Below, in pieces: positions 8,767-17,982 of a stretch of 64,000 nt of DNA. The stretch covers positions 8,211 to 72,210 of the forward strand of contig JBBSOC010000003.1 of the NCBI GenBank assembly GCA_038260095.1, in the 5' to 3' direction. Position 1 is the first letter of the stretch; each line of letters opens with the position of its first letter. This stretch comes from QHCE01 sp038260095. Lineage in GTDB: Bacteria > Actinomycetota > Actinomycetes > Mycobacteriales > QHCE01. The translations under genes and the position numbers were made by a program. Under the pieces are notes generated by a model that worked only from the letters and a program-made list of their open reading frames with translations, was not told the DNA's origin and made no database searches.

Positions 8767-9732
8767 CTAAACCAACACGTCTATGGCAATAGCCGCAAAC
8801 AATAACGTGAGATAGGTAATGGAAGCATGAAACAGCAGCATCGGACGCGGAGCAAGCTCCTGTCGGCGGATTGAGGCATGTAAACGGTAGGCACAAAACA
8901 CGAACCAGCCGCCCAGCACGGTCGCGCTTACACCGTAAATCCAGCTCATCGCCAGCGGCCACAACACTAATGAACAGGCCACCATAGCCAGCGAATGCGC
9001 CATAATCTGTCGTGTGACCACCTGTGGCGCGGCCACCACCGGCAGCATGGGAACTCCAGCGCGGGCGTAATCATCGGCGTAACGCATGGCCAGCGGCCAG
9101 TAGTGCGGCGGCGTCCAGAAAAAGATCACACCAAATAGCGCCAACGCCGGCCAATCAAGGCTGCCGGTCACCGCCGACCAGCCAATCAACACAGGCATAC
9201 ACCCAGCCGCCCCACCCCACACAATGTTCTGCCGAGTGCGGCGTTTGAGCAGCATGGTGTACACCACGACGTAAAACACGATCGCGGTCAGCGCCAACCC
9301 GGCGGCGAGTAGGTTCGCCGCTACGGCAAGCAGCACCACGGAAAACACGCCCAGGCTTAGGCCAAAAAATGTCGCGGCTCGCGGCGTGACTGTGTGGCGC
9401 GGCAGCGGCCTACGTGCAGTGCGGTGCATAAGCTGATCGATATCACGGTCAACTACGCAGTTAAGAGCGTTAGCGCTACCCGCTGCTAGCGCTCCACCTA
9501 GCAACGTGGTCAGCACCAAATCTAGCGAAGGAATACCGCGGGCAGCCAGAAACATGGTGGGTAGTGTGCTGACCAAGAGCAGCTCAATGATGCGCGGCTT
9601 GGTCAGTGCCAGATAGCCGACCAGTGCGGTTTTAATGCGATGGCGACGCAGCTGCAAGCTGGGGGACGGGCCTACGCAGGCCTCAGATACGGCAGGCTGA
9701 GAGGCAGTCGCAGCATCGAGCAATGTCGTCAC
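8767..9732 (-). CDS. ctaB: Protoheme IX farnesyltransferase (heme O synthase)
   Basis: 321 residues; integral membrane UbiA-family prenyltransferase making heme O for cytochrome oxidase. About eight to nine hydrophobic segments are visible. The first Asp-rich NxxxDxxxD motif reads NCVVDRDID and is followed by RTARRPLP. FFWTPPHYWPLAMRYADDYARAG is the second loop characteristic of CtaB. It is the promoter-proximal gene of the ctaB-miaA-dapF-IMPase operon. As in Mycobacterium it is divergent from tkt, but here about 1.5 kb of toxin-antitoxin-like genes separate the two. Confidence 0.95.
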   Translation of the reverse strand: MTTLLDAATASQPAVSEACVGPSPSLQLRRHRIKTALVGYLALTKPRIIELLLVSTLPTMFLAARGIPSLDLVLTTLLGGALAAGSANALNCVVDRDIDQLMHRTARRPLPRHTVTPRAATFFGLSLGVFSVVLLAVAANLLAAGLALTAIVFYVVVYTMLLKRRTRQNIVWGGAAGCMPVLIGWSAVTGSLDWPALALFGVIFFWTPPHYWPLAMRYADDYARAGVPMLPVVAAPQVVTRQIMAHSLAMVACSLVLWPLAMSWIYGVSATVLGGWFVFCAYRLHASIRRQELAPRPMLLFHASITYLTLLFAAIAIDVLV

Positions 9733-9896
9733 GGACTAGGGGACCTCTCCAAGCAACTTCCAGCCGGCACGACCCGGCGCCTAGCCATGGTAACCAAGCA
9801 CCTGGAACAGGTTAGGAGCGGCGTCAGATCCGGCTACGAGAAGATGGGCTTGGGGTGTCGAGCTGCCTATTCAGCACTTGGGCATAAAGTGACCGC

Positions 9897-10178
9897 GTGT
9901 CTACCGTGTGGATAGGGTATATCGAAGTGCCGCCGAGCGTAGAGGTAAAGATTCGCGAACGGCGAGGAGTGACCGGCGATCAGGTCCGAGCAGCTTGTCA
10001 ATGGCCGGCTACAGCGCTACGCGCCGTGTGGCATAACCATCCCGATCATGGTCGACGACTCATCGTGCTTGCGCGAGACGAACAGCATCGCTTATTGAAG
10101 GTTGCCCTTCAACCGATTGACATCGTCGACGGCACATGGCGGCTTCGCACTGTCATCATCAGCCGACAGGAGGCATGA
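9897..10178 (+). CDS. Small BrnT/DUF4258-like protein, putative toxin
   Basis: At most 93 residues. The core (VEVKIRERRGVTGDQVRAAC, then DHGRRLIVLARDEQHRLLKVAL and TWRLRTVI) follows the helix plus antiparallel-strand pattern of the RelE-like BrnT/DUF4258 toxins, in which a short helix precedes a curled beta-sheet. The true start may be the GTG at 9927 rather than 9897. It is coupled to the next gene through a stop that overlaps candidate start codons. The toxin role is inferred from fold pattern and pairing only. Confidence 0.55.
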   Translation: MSTVWIGYIEVPPSVEVKIRERRGVTGDQVRAACQWPATALRAVWHNHPDHGRRLIVLARDEQHRLLKVALQPIDIVDGTWRLRTVIISRQEA

Positions 10179-10483
10179 TGGACACCATGAAAGAGAATGA
10201 ACTAGGCGAGATTGATATGACCGAGATTGAAATCGACGCCATGATCGCTGAAGGCGAACCCGCCAAAGTCACCGGTCCGTTCGATCCGGTTCGTCGTGTC
10301 CAATTCGAGCTCATTGGAAGCGGCCTGCACACATACCGTTGGCGGCTGATCGCGGCGAACGGCGAGGTCTTAGCAACCAGCGCCAATTCCTACCGCAGTC
10401 AGAATGACGCTCACCAAGCAGTTTCCGCGCTAACCGCGGCTCTACAACAGGCTCCTATCGTCAGCAGCGCTGACACAGCTTAA
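10178..10483 (+). CDS. DUF1508 (YegP-like) domain protein, putative partner of the upstream toxin
   Basis: 101 residues. An acidic N-terminal third (residues 5-25, rich in E/D/M/I) precedes a single DUF1508 domain: VQFELIGSGLHTYRWRLIA, then NGEVLATSANSYRSQNDAHQAV. DUF1508 is a small beta-beta-alpha module, usually found in tandem and without a known activity. The start is ATG 10178, six bases after the strong SD GGAGG and overlapping the upstream stop. An ATG at 10175 is also possible. The acidic leader and tight coupling to a RelE-like protein suggest an antitoxin-like role, which is inference. Confidence 0.65.
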   Translation: MDTMKENELGEIDMTEIEIDAMIAEGEPAKVTGPFDPVRRVQFELIGSGLHTYRWRLIAANGEVLATSANSYRSQNDAHQAVSALTAALQQAPIVSSADTA

Positions 10484-10486
10484 CGC

Positions 10487-10870
10487 TCAGCACGCTACAA
10501 CCACAGCTTGGATACCTGCCGTCGCTACGAGGCGACCGATGTCATCGGGGTCACTGGTAATAATGCGATCTCCTGGTTGAGCAGCTAGGACTAGAGTGGC
10601 ATCAATCGGGTCACTGGTACCCGCTTTGCCGATCAGAATTCCCGCTTGGCGGCCCTGTTGTTCGTCCACTGCCTGCACATCTACTCCCCGCAGCAGCCGA
10701 GCCAACGTGGCTTGACGGCCGCCGTCAGATCGCCAAACCTGAGCCACTACAACAGCATTGCTCCGTAACCCAATACCGTGCTGCTGCGCTGCGCGGAGTT
10801 TGGCCAGCATTGTCCGGTCATTACGGTCGACAGCTATAAAAGCCCCCGCATCCAAAACGAGAGCACTCAC
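10487..10870 (-). CDS. vapC: VapC-type PIN-domain ribonuclease toxin
   Basis: 127 residues, full-length PIN domain. The N-terminal strand LVLDAGAFIAVDR carries the first acidic residue (D7). SDPIDATLVLAA supplies the second acidic cluster and IITSDPDDIGRL the last one. PIN toxins cleave tRNA or rRNA. The start overlaps the vapB stop by 4 bp (ATGA), so the pair is translationally coupled. It is convergent with the DUF1508 gene, only 3 bp away. Confidence 0.88.
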   Translation of the reverse strand: MSALVLDAGAFIAVDRNDRTMLAKLRAAQQHGIGLRSNAVVVAQVWRSDGGRQATLARLLRGVDVQAVDEQQGRQAGILIGKAGTSDPIDATLVLAAQPGDRIITSDPDDIGRLVATAGIQAVVVAC

Positions 10871-11121
10871 GCTGCCCCAACCTGATGCGCTACTACGTGT
10901 AGGCCTAGTTCGGATTCAGCTCGTGCAAGTTCGGCCGCGGTGAGCTGGCCATGAATATGTTCCCAATCATCCAAAAATTCACTCAATGCCTCGGTGCGGA
11001 GCTTTGCCGCGGCGGCCTGTGCTAACCACGTGGAAAGCCCGATGCCAGATTTGCGGGCGGCGCTTCGCACAGCTTCCCCTAGATCATCTACCAACGAGAT
11101 ACTCATCTTGTCCACCTTCAT
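10867..11121 (-). CDS. vapB: VapB-type ribbon-helix-helix antitoxin
   Basis: 84 residues. The N-terminal KMSISLVDDLGEAVRSAARK and GIGLSTWLAQAAAAKLRTE form a ribbon-helix-helix DNA-binding fold. The C-terminal part (FLDDWEHIHGQLTAAELARA) resembles toxin-binding tails. It lies directly upstream of the PIN gene. A perfect 14-bp palindrome 9 bp upstream of the start is the probable autoregulatory operator. Confidence 0.85.
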   Translation of the reverse strand: MKVDKMSISLVDDLGEAVRSAARKSGIGLSTWLAQAAAAKLRTEALSEFLDDWEHIHGQLTAAELARAESELGLHVVAHQVGAA

Positions 11122-11129
11122 TCTACAAT

Positions 11130-11143
11130 CCTACTACAGTAGG
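11130..11143. promoter_or_regulatory. Palindromic operator upstream of vapBC
   Basis: CCTACTACAGTAGG is a perfect inverted repeat (6-bp arms, 2-bp centre) starting 9 bp upstream of the vapB ATG. A further half-site GGTAGGA occurs at 11154-11160. This arrangement fits cooperative ribbon-helix-helix binding. Confidence 0.6.
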
Positions 11144-11284
11144 TGCATACCGCGGTAGGATCGTACAGTTTCTCTTTCACTACTCTTCCTAAATCACAGG
11201 AGCATGAAAGTGTCACGATGTGGGTAAGCCGATAGAATCAAAGCGGCAACATAGCCAGCCCAAGGCCAGCCAGATGGGGAACCC

Positions 11285-13453
11285 GTGAACAGCCCTGCTA
11301 AGAGCCAAAGATCTACGCACAACACCAATCCAAAGACTGAGCCGCAACTTGACTGGTCGGCTACCGACGAGCGTGCAGTGAACTGGATTCGCGTGCTCGC
11401 CATGGACGCGGTGGAAAGAGCCGGTAGCGGACATCCTGGTACAGCGATGAGCTTGGCGCCTGCCGCCTACCTATTGTTCCAGCGTTTCTTGCGGCACGAC
11501 CCTGCCGACCCGAACTGGGTGGGACGCGACCGGTTCGTACTCTCGTGTGGCCACAGCAGCCTTACGCTCTACATCCAGCTCTACCTGTCTGGTTACGGGT
11601 TGACTATGGAAGATCTGGGGCAGCTGCGGCAATGGGGTAGCCAAACCCCTGGACACCCCGAGTACCGGCACACTCCAGGAGTTGAGGTCACCACCGGTCC
11701 GCTCGGTCAAGGTGTTGGCAACGCCGTCGGGATGGCTATGGCAGCACGTCGCGAGCGAGGCCTATTCGATCCCGACGCCGTGGCCGGCAGTAGTCCTTTC
11801 GACCATATGATCTGGGGCTTTGCCTCCGATGGTGACATGCAAGAAGGTGTGGCCAGCGAAGCGTCCTCCCTTGCCGGAAACCAGCAGTTGGGCAACCTCT
11901 GCCTACTGTGGGACGACAACCAGATCTCCATCGAAGACGACACGCGCATTGCCTTCACCGAAGACGTTGCCGCACGTTACGCCGCGTATGACTGGCACGT
12001 GCAAGAGGTCGACTGGCGGCAGGGCGAGCACTATCACGAAGACGTTGCCGCGCTGGCCGCCGCGTTCGAAGCGGCACGTGCCGAAACGGATCGACCGTCC
12101 TTCATTAAACTGCGTACCATAATCGGTTGGCCAGCACCTACTAAGCAGAACACTGGAAAGGCCCACGGCACGGCACTTGGCAGTGACGAAGTGGCGGCAA
12201 CTAAGCAGTTACTGGGCTTCGACCCGCAGCGAAGCTTCCCCGTCGAGAGCGACGCGCTCGAGCATGCCCGTGCCGTAGCACGACGAGGCTCAGCCGCCCA
12301 CCAACACTGGAACTCCCAGTTCGAAGACTGGAAACACCACAACTCCGAACGCTACGAGCTGTGGCAGCGCCTGGCCGCTGGGCAGCTACCCTCCGACTGG
12401 AAGCAGCAGCTACCAGAGTTTGATCCTGCAAAGACCAACTCCATGGCTACCCGAACAGCGTCGGGCAAGGTTCTGGCGGCACTAGCCGATGCGCTACCCG
12501 AGCTGTGGGGTGGCTCAGCTGACCTCGCCGGCTCTAACGACACCAGCATGGCCGGTGAGCCGTCGTTCATCCCGGCGCAGCACCAAACGAAGGAATTTGC
12601 CGGCGGCCCCTACGGCCGCACACTGCACTTCGGGGTGCGGGAACATGCGATGGGCGCCATCATGAACGGCATGGTGCTGCATGGCCCTACCCGCCCCTAC
12701 GGCGGAACGTTCCTCGTCTTCTCCGACTACATGCGCCCATCAGTGCGACTTGCCGCATTGATGGGCATCCCCGTGACCTACGTCTGGACCCATGACTCGA
12801 TCGGGCTCGGCGAAGACGGACCTACGCATCAACCGGTGGAGCAGCTCACCGCGCTGCGCGCAATCCCTGGGCTCGACGTGGTCCGCCCTGGCGACGCCAA
12901 CGAAACTACAGTGGCCTGGCAGGCGGCCATCGAGCGTACCGACGGGCCGACAGCGCTCTGTCTCACCCGGCAAAAGCTACCCGTGCTCGACCGCACGCAG
13001 TATGCACCAGCTAGCGGGGCGCTCCGCGGTGGATACATTCTGGCCGAAGCCAGCACGGCCGACTCGCTACCCACCGTCATTCTGCTCGCCAGTGGAAGCG
13101 AGGTGAGCCTTGTGCTTGCTGCCCGTGATCGACTGGAGGCAGACGGCACACCGACTCGCGTGGTCTCCATGCCCTGTATGGAATGGTTCAGCGCCCAAGA
13201 CACCGCGTACCGGGAGCACGTGCTGCCTCGAGCGGTGCACGCACGGGTAGCGGTTGAAGCCGGGATTGCCGCACCGTGGCGCCAGTTTGTCGGTGATGAT
13301 GGTGAGGTCGTGAGCTTGGAACATTTCGGCGCCAGCGCGCCTTATGAAGTGTTGTACGAGCAGTTTGGCTTCACACCGGATGCGGTGGTGGCTGCGGCGC
13401 ACGCAAGTCTGAGCCGCAACGCGGTGATCACTGGATCCACTACCGGAAACTAA
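11285..13453 (+). CDS. tkt: Transketolase
   Basis: 722 residues; thiamine-diphosphate enzyme moving two-carbon units in the pentose phosphate pathway. Seen: AGSGHPGTAMSLA (substrate loop), SDGDMQEGVASEA and LWDDNQISIED (ThDP/Mg site), GVREHAMGAIMNGM (catalytic Glu region) and TYVWTHDSIGLGEDGPTHQP. Start is GTG at 11285. It is the first gene of a tkt-tal-pgi-zwf-opcA-pgl operon. Confidence 0.97.
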   Translation: MNSPAKSQRSTHNTNPKTEPQLDWSATDERAVNWIRVLAMDAVERAGSGHPGTAMSLAPAAYLLFQRFLRHDPADPNWVGRDRFVLSCGHSSLTLYIQLYLSGYGLTMEDLGQLRQWGSQTPGHPEYRHTPGVEVTTGPLGQGVGNAVGMAMAARRERGLFDPDAVAGSSPFDHMIWGFASDGDMQEGVASEASSLAGNQQLGNLCLLWDDNQISIEDDTRIAFTEDVAARYAAYDWHVQEVDWRQGEHYHEDVAALAAAFEAARAETDRPSFIKLRTIIGWPAPTKQNTGKAHGTALGSDEVAATKQLLGFDPQRSFPVESDALEHARAVARRGSAAHQHWNSQFEDWKHHNSERYELWQRLAAGQLPSDWKQQLPEFDPAKTNSMATRTASGKVLAALADALPELWGGSADLAGSNDTSMAGEPSFIPAQHQTKEFAGGPYGRTLHFGVREHAMGAIMNGMVLHGPTRPYGGTFLVFSDYMRPSVRLAALMGIPVTYVWTHDSIGLGEDGPTHQPVEQLTALRAIPGLDVVRPGDANETTVAWQAAIERTDGPTALCLTRQKLPVLDRTQYAPASGALRGGYILAEASTADSLPTVILLASGSEVSLVLAARDRLEADGTPTRVVSMPCMEWFSAQDTAYREHVLPRAVHARVAVEAGIAAPWRQFVGDDGEVVSLEHFGASAPYEVLYEQFGFTPDAVVAAAHASLSRNAVITGSTTGN

Positions 13454-13504
13454 AAAGACATTGCGACTACTGCTCAACAGCGTCTATTCGAAGAGGTGCA
13501 GCTC

Positions 13505-14689
13505 ATGACGGACCCACTTGCCCGACTCTCCGCCGCCGGTGTAGCGATATGGCTGGATGACCTATCCCGCGAACGGCTGGACTCCGACGACACCCCAAAA
13601 AGCATCGCCACACTGAGCCGGACCCGGCATGTTGTGGGAATCACCAGTAACCCGACGATCTTCGCCGCGGCACTAGCGCCTGACTCGCCAGGAGCACATT
13701 CCTACACCGACACCCTGACGCAACTGCGCCGTAGCGGTGCTAGCGTCGAGGAAGCTGTTCGTGAACTTACAACCTCGGACGTCCGACTGGCGTGTGACAA
13801 GTTACGGCGCATTTACGACCAGACCGAGCGACTGGACGGGCGAGTTTCCATTGAGGTCGATCCGCGGCTAGCCCACGACACTGACGCCACGGTGGCAGAA
13901 GCGGCCACGCTCTGGAAGACAGTGGACCGTCCAAATCTATTCATCAAGATTCCTGCAACTTCCGCTGGGCTGCCAGCGATCACGCGCACGCTAGCCGCCG
14001 GCATCAGCGTGAATGTGACGCTGATCTTCAGTTTGCGGCGCTACGACGAGGTGATGGATGCGTTCCTAGACGGCATCGAGCAGGCACGCGACCACGGTCA
14101 CGATGTGAGCAGCCTCGCTTCGGTAGCATCGTTCTTCGTCTCTCGGGTCGATACCGAAGTCGACCGACGCCTTGATGCGCTGGTAGATGCCGCCGAACAC
14201 CCACGAAACATGAGCGAGAACTTGATCGCTGGAGAGATGAACACCTCGGCCGCACAACAACTTCGTGGGACGGCGGCCATCGCTAATGCGCGACTGGCCT
14301 ACCAGCGCTACCAGCATGTGTTCACCAGTTCGCGCTGGCTAGAGCTTGCCGCGGCGGGTGCCCGGCCGCAACGTCCGCTGTGGGCATCCACGGGGGTGAA
14401 GGATCCGGCGTACAGCGACACCCGCTACATCACCGAGCTGGTGGCTCCGGGCACAGTCAATACCATGCCCGAAGCCACGTTGCTGGCATTCGCCGATCAC
14501 GGCGAACTGCGCGACGACGTCGTTACCAGCGGTTACACCGAGGCTGCCGAGACCCTTGCGGAGCTGGCTACGCTAGGCATTGACTATGACGACGTCGTGA
14601 CGACGCTGGAACGTGAAGGTGTGGATAAGTTCGCTGCTTCATGGCAGCAGCTATCAGAGTCAGTCGCACAGCAGCTGGGAGAGCAATGA
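13505..14689 (+). CDS. tal: Transaldolase
   Basis: 394 residues; three-carbon transfer in the pentose phosphate pathway. Class with GITSNPTIFAAAL at the N-terminus, DVRLACDKLRRIYD, and the Schiff-base lysine in NLFIKIPAT (K148). I prefer ATG 13505 over the GTG at 13496 because AAGAGG lies 8 nt ahead of it. It overlaps pgi by 4 bp (ATGA). The long form (about 390 residues) is typical of actinobacteria and cyanobacteria. Confidence 0.96.
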   Translation: MTDPLARLSAAGVAIWLDDLSRERLDSDDTPKSIATLSRTRHVVGITSNPTIFAAALAPDSPGAHSYTDTLTQLRRSGASVEEAVRELTTSDVRLACDKLRRIYDQTERLDGRVSIEVDPRLAHDTDATVAEAATLWKTVDRPNLFIKIPATSAGLPAITRTLAAGISVNVTLIFSLRRYDEVMDAFLDGIEQARDHGHDVSSLASVASFFVSRVDTEVDRRLDALVDAAEHPRNMSENLIAGEMNTSAAQQLRGTAAIANARLAYQRYQHVFTSSRWLELAAAGARPQRPLWASTGVKDPAYSDTRYITELVAPGTVNTMPEATLLAFADHGELRDDVVTSGYTEAAETLAELATLGIDYDDVVTTLEREGVDKFAASWQQLSESVAQQLGEQ

Positions 14690-16416
14690 GCAGCACCGTC
14701 AGACATGCCACATCTGCACGTGGAGCCCGAATCGAGTCCGATCAGTACAGCGGCCCCACAACTCTTGACGACAATTTCATGTTTGGCGGTGGGATCGCGG
14801 TAAGTGGTACCCGCGCAATAGCCAACCTTAATGAACGCATCGCCGAGTTGCTCATAAAAGACGTGCCGCACCGCCTCGCCGAGGGCGACCCAAACTTGTG
14901 GGGTGCGGCAGCGGCGGATGAGGCGCGCGATCGGCTGGGTTGGTTGACACTGCCGGCCACTTCGCGTCATCTCATCAGCGATCTTGCTTCCGTGCGTGAA
15001 GAACTGCGTGCAGAAGGGCTCGATCACGTGGTGTTGGCAGGGATGGGCGGCTCATCACTCGCTCCAGAGGTTATGGCGCGCACGCTGGGTGTCGACCTCA
15101 CCGTGCTCGACACCACCGATCCCGCCCAGGTTCGCTCGGCGCTGAGTCAGCGGCTCGAGCACACCGTAGTCGTGGTATCGAGCAAGTCAGGTGGCACGGT
15201 AGAGACTGATAGCCACCGCCGGGCTTATTGGCAGGCGCTGCGAGATACGGGACTCTCCGACGATGAGGTGGCACGACGGTTCATCGTCGTTACCGATCCT
15301 GGCTCACCACTGGATTTGATCGGAAAACAGCTCGGCGTCCGGGAAATCTTTTTGGCTGATCCACGTGTGGGCGGCCGCTACAGCGCGTTGTCGGCGTTCG
15401 GTCTGGTGCCGGCCGCGTTAGCTGGTGCCAGCGTGACCGAGCTGCTGGAAGACGCGGCGCGGCTGGGCACCACGTTGGGCTCAGACGGCCCAGCGCTGCG
15501 ACTCGGTGTAGCGCTGGCGGTCGCGGCCCAAGCGGGCCGAGACAAGCTCGTCATCGCCGAGGACGGCACCGGAATGGTTGGTCTTGGTGACTGGGTGGAA
15601 CAACTGATCGCTGAATCCACTGGTAAAGACGGTAAGGGGATTCTTCCGGTCGTGGTAGAGCGACCCGATCACGTTGCGGATCCAGGAGAACGCGGTAGCG
15701 ATGTGCTACTGACCACAGTTGGTGGCGGGCTAAAACTTGGGCATACAGGTGTGATTCCGGGTGCGGCGATACAGCCAGACCTCACTGTAAACGGTCCGCT
15801 AGGCGCACAGTTCCTCACCTGGGAATATGCCACGGCTATAGCCAGCATATTACTGGGCGTCAACCCGTTCGATCAGCCCAATGTGACAGAGTCCAAGCGC
15901 AATACCGCGACGATCCTCGAATCGGGAAAGCTCCCCGCCGATGAGCCATTCCTGCGCACTGAGCACCTAGAGCTCTACGGCGACTCGACACTGTTCAACG
16001 ACGTCCGCAGCGTTAGTGGCGCCGTGGCGTCTTTGATCGGCGCGGTCCCCGAGCGTGGCTACCTAGCGCTCATGGCGTATCTGGATCGGTTCGGCAACTC
16101 CGCCGCGGCACAGCTGCGCGCTCTGGTGGCCCGGCGCACACAGCACGTGGTCACGTTCGGGTGGGGGCCTCGGTTTCTGCACTCCACTGGGCAGTACCAC
16201 AAGGGTGGGCCGGCCACTGGCGGCTTTCTACAGATCACCGGCGCGGTAACGCAAGACCTATCCGTGCCTGACAAGCCCTACAGCTTTGGAGAGCTGCAAG
16301 CGGCACAGGCCGCGGGTGATCGCGTCGCGCTAAGTAGTCGGAACCTCCCGCTGCTTCGGGTGCACCTCACCGACCGCGCCAGCGGCCTTGATGAGCTTAT
16401 GGAGGCGCTGCGGTGA
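14686..16416 (+). CDS. pgi: Glucose-6-phosphate isomerase of the TalPgi type
   Basis: 576 residues; interconverts glucose-6-P and fructose-6-P. SIS-domain motifs: AGMGGSSLAPEVMART, TVLDTTDPAQVRS, VVVVSSKSGGTVETDS. The sequence resembles the isomerase half of fused transaldolase/isomerase proteins more than the classical 550-residue Pgi. That fits its position directly after tal with a 4-bp ATGA overlap. It lets fructose-6-P made by tkt and tal cycle back to zwf. An upstream in-frame ATG at 14641 lies inside tal and is not favoured. Confidence 0.93.
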   Translation: MSSTVRHATSARGARIESDQYSGPTTLDDNFMFGGGIAVSGTRAIANLNERIAELLIKDVPHRLAEGDPNLWGAAAADEARDRLGWLTLPATSRHLISDLASVREELRAEGLDHVVLAGMGGSSLAPEVMARTLGVDLTVLDTTDPAQVRSALSQRLEHTVVVVSSKSGGTVETDSHRRAYWQALRDTGLSDDEVARRFIVVTDPGSPLDLIGKQLGVREIFLADPRVGGRYSALSAFGLVPAALAGASVTELLEDAARLGTTLGSDGPALRLGVALAVAAQAGRDKLVIAEDGTGMVGLGDWVEQLIAESTGKDGKGILPVVVERPDHVADPGERGSDVLLTTVGGGLKLGHTGVIPGAAIQPDLTVNGPLGAQFLTWEYATAIASILLGVNPFDQPNVTESKRNTATILESGKLPADEPFLRTEHLELYGDSTLFNDVRSVSGAVASLIGAVPERGYLALMAYLDRFGNSAAAQLRALVARRTQHVVTFGWGPRFLHSTGQYHKGGPATGGFLQITGAVTQDLSVPDKPYSFGELQAAQAAGDRVALSSRNLPLLRVHLTDRASGLDELMEALR

Positions 16417-17951
16417 GCAACCTCTCCGCTAGCTTGGTGAATCCGCTCCGGGATCCGGCGGACCGTCGACTCCCCCGGGTTCCTGGGCCCTGCGCACTAG
16501 TGATGTTCGGTGTTACTGGTGACCTAGCGCAACGCAAACTGATTCCGGCCGTGTATGACTTAGCTCACCGCGGACTGCTGCCGCCTAGCTTTGTCATGGT
16601 GGGCTTTGCCCGTCGAGACTGGGGTGAGGGTGAGTTCATCGAACTCGCTCGAAAGGCTGCGCAGGCAGGTGCGCGTACTCCATGGAGCGATCAAGTATGG
16701 CAGCGGCTTGCCGACGCCACCCGATTTGTCGGTGGCTCATTTGACGATGACTCTGCGTTTGACACACTCGCCTCCACACTCGATGCGCTGCGGCACAGCC
16801 ATGGCATTCCTGGAAACGCCGCGTTTTATCTCGCGATTCCGCCCGAGGCATTTCCGACAGTGCTGCGACAGCTGGAGCGCACCAAGATCGCCAGTAATGA
16901 TGAGGCCGGCGGCTGGCGTCGAGTTGTGGTGGAGAAACCGTTTGGCACAGATGCCGAAAGTGCCCATACGCTAAATGCGCTGGTAGATGATGTATTCACC
17001 CCCCAGGACGTGTTCCGGATCGACCATTACTTGGGTAAAGAGAGCGTGCAGAATCTGCTCGCACTGCGGTTTGCCAACACGTTGTTCGAACCGGTATGGA
17101 ACTCGCATTACGTTGATTCAGTACAGATAACCATGGCCGAAGACCTCGGGATCGGTAGCCGCGCGGGATTTTATGACCGCGCCGGGGCCACTCGCGATGT
17201 GTTGCAAAACCATCTTCTTCAGCTGTTGGCACTGACCGCGATGGAGGAACCGGTGAGCTTCTCCGCGGAGGCGATCCGCATTGAGAAGCTGAAGGTGCTG
17301 CGAGCCATCAGCCTGCCAGAGGATCTAGCCAGCGGCACGGTGCGCGGCCAGTACGAGCGAGGTTGGTGCTTAGGCGAGCGGGTGCTGGGTTACCTCGACG
17401 AAAAGGGTGTACCGGCAGACTCGACCACCGAGACGTATGTGGCAGTTGAGCTGGGTATCCAGACACGACGTTGGGCCGGCGTGCCCTTTTACCTGCGAAC
17501 AGGCAAGCGCCTTCCTCATCGGGTCACCGAGATCGCGGTGTCGTTTGCCAAAGCGCCGCATCTACCGTTCAGTCAGACCGACACCGAACAGTTGGGCCGC
17601 AACCAACTAGTGGTTCGGGTGCAGCCCGACGAGGGAATGACGCTGAAGTTCGGTTCCAAGGTGCCTGGCAGTCAGATGGAGGTGCGCGACGTCGCGATGG
17701 ACTTCCACTACGGCGAAGTGTTCACCCAATCCTCACCGGAGGCATATGAACGGCTGGTGCTGGACGTACTGCTCGGCGATTCAACGCTGTTTCCTACCGC
17801 CGAGGAGGTCAATGCGAGTTGGTGCGTCGTAGATCCGCTGGAACAGCACTGGCAGGAAAGCTCGCCCAAAAAATATCGGGCTGGATCATGGGGGCCACAA
17901 CAAGCTGATGAGTTACTGGAGCGAACGGGACGGACGTGGCGGCGTCCATGA
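16413..17951 (+). CDS. zwf: Glucose-6-phosphate 1-dehydrogenase
   Basis: 512 residues; NADP-dependent first step of the oxidative pentose phosphate pathway. N-terminal Rossmann loop FGVTGDLAQRKLIPAVYDL and the catalytic RIDHYLGKES are present. The GTG start overlaps the pgi stop (GTGA). In Mycobacteriales the enzyme is stimulated by OpcA, encoded next. Confidence 0.97.
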   Translation: MSNLSASLVNPLRDPADRRLPRVPGPCALVMFGVTGDLAQRKLIPAVYDLAHRGLLPPSFVMVGFARRDWGEGEFIELARKAAQAGARTPWSDQVWQRLADATRFVGGSFDDDSAFDTLASTLDALRHSHGIPGNAAFYLAIPPEAFPTVLRQLERTKIASNDEAGGWRRVVVEKPFGTDAESAHTLNALVDDVFTPQDVFRIDHYLGKESVQNLLALRFANTLFEPVWNSHYVDSVQITMAEDLGIGSRAGFYDRAGATRDVLQNHLLQLLALTAMEEPVSFSAEAIRIEKLKVLRAISLPEDLASGTVRGQYERGWCLGERVLGYLDEKGVPADSTTETYVAVELGIQTRRWAGVPFYLRTGKRLPHRVTEIAVSFAKAPHLPFSQTDTEQLGRNQLVVRVQPDEGMTLKFGSKVPGSQMEVRDVAMDFHYGEVFTQSSPEAYERLVLDVLLGDSTLFPTAEEVNASWCVVDPLEQHWQESSPKKYRAGSWGPQQADELLERTGRTWRRP

Positions 17952-17982
17952 CGAATCAGATGATCTTCAGAGTCCGATATCC

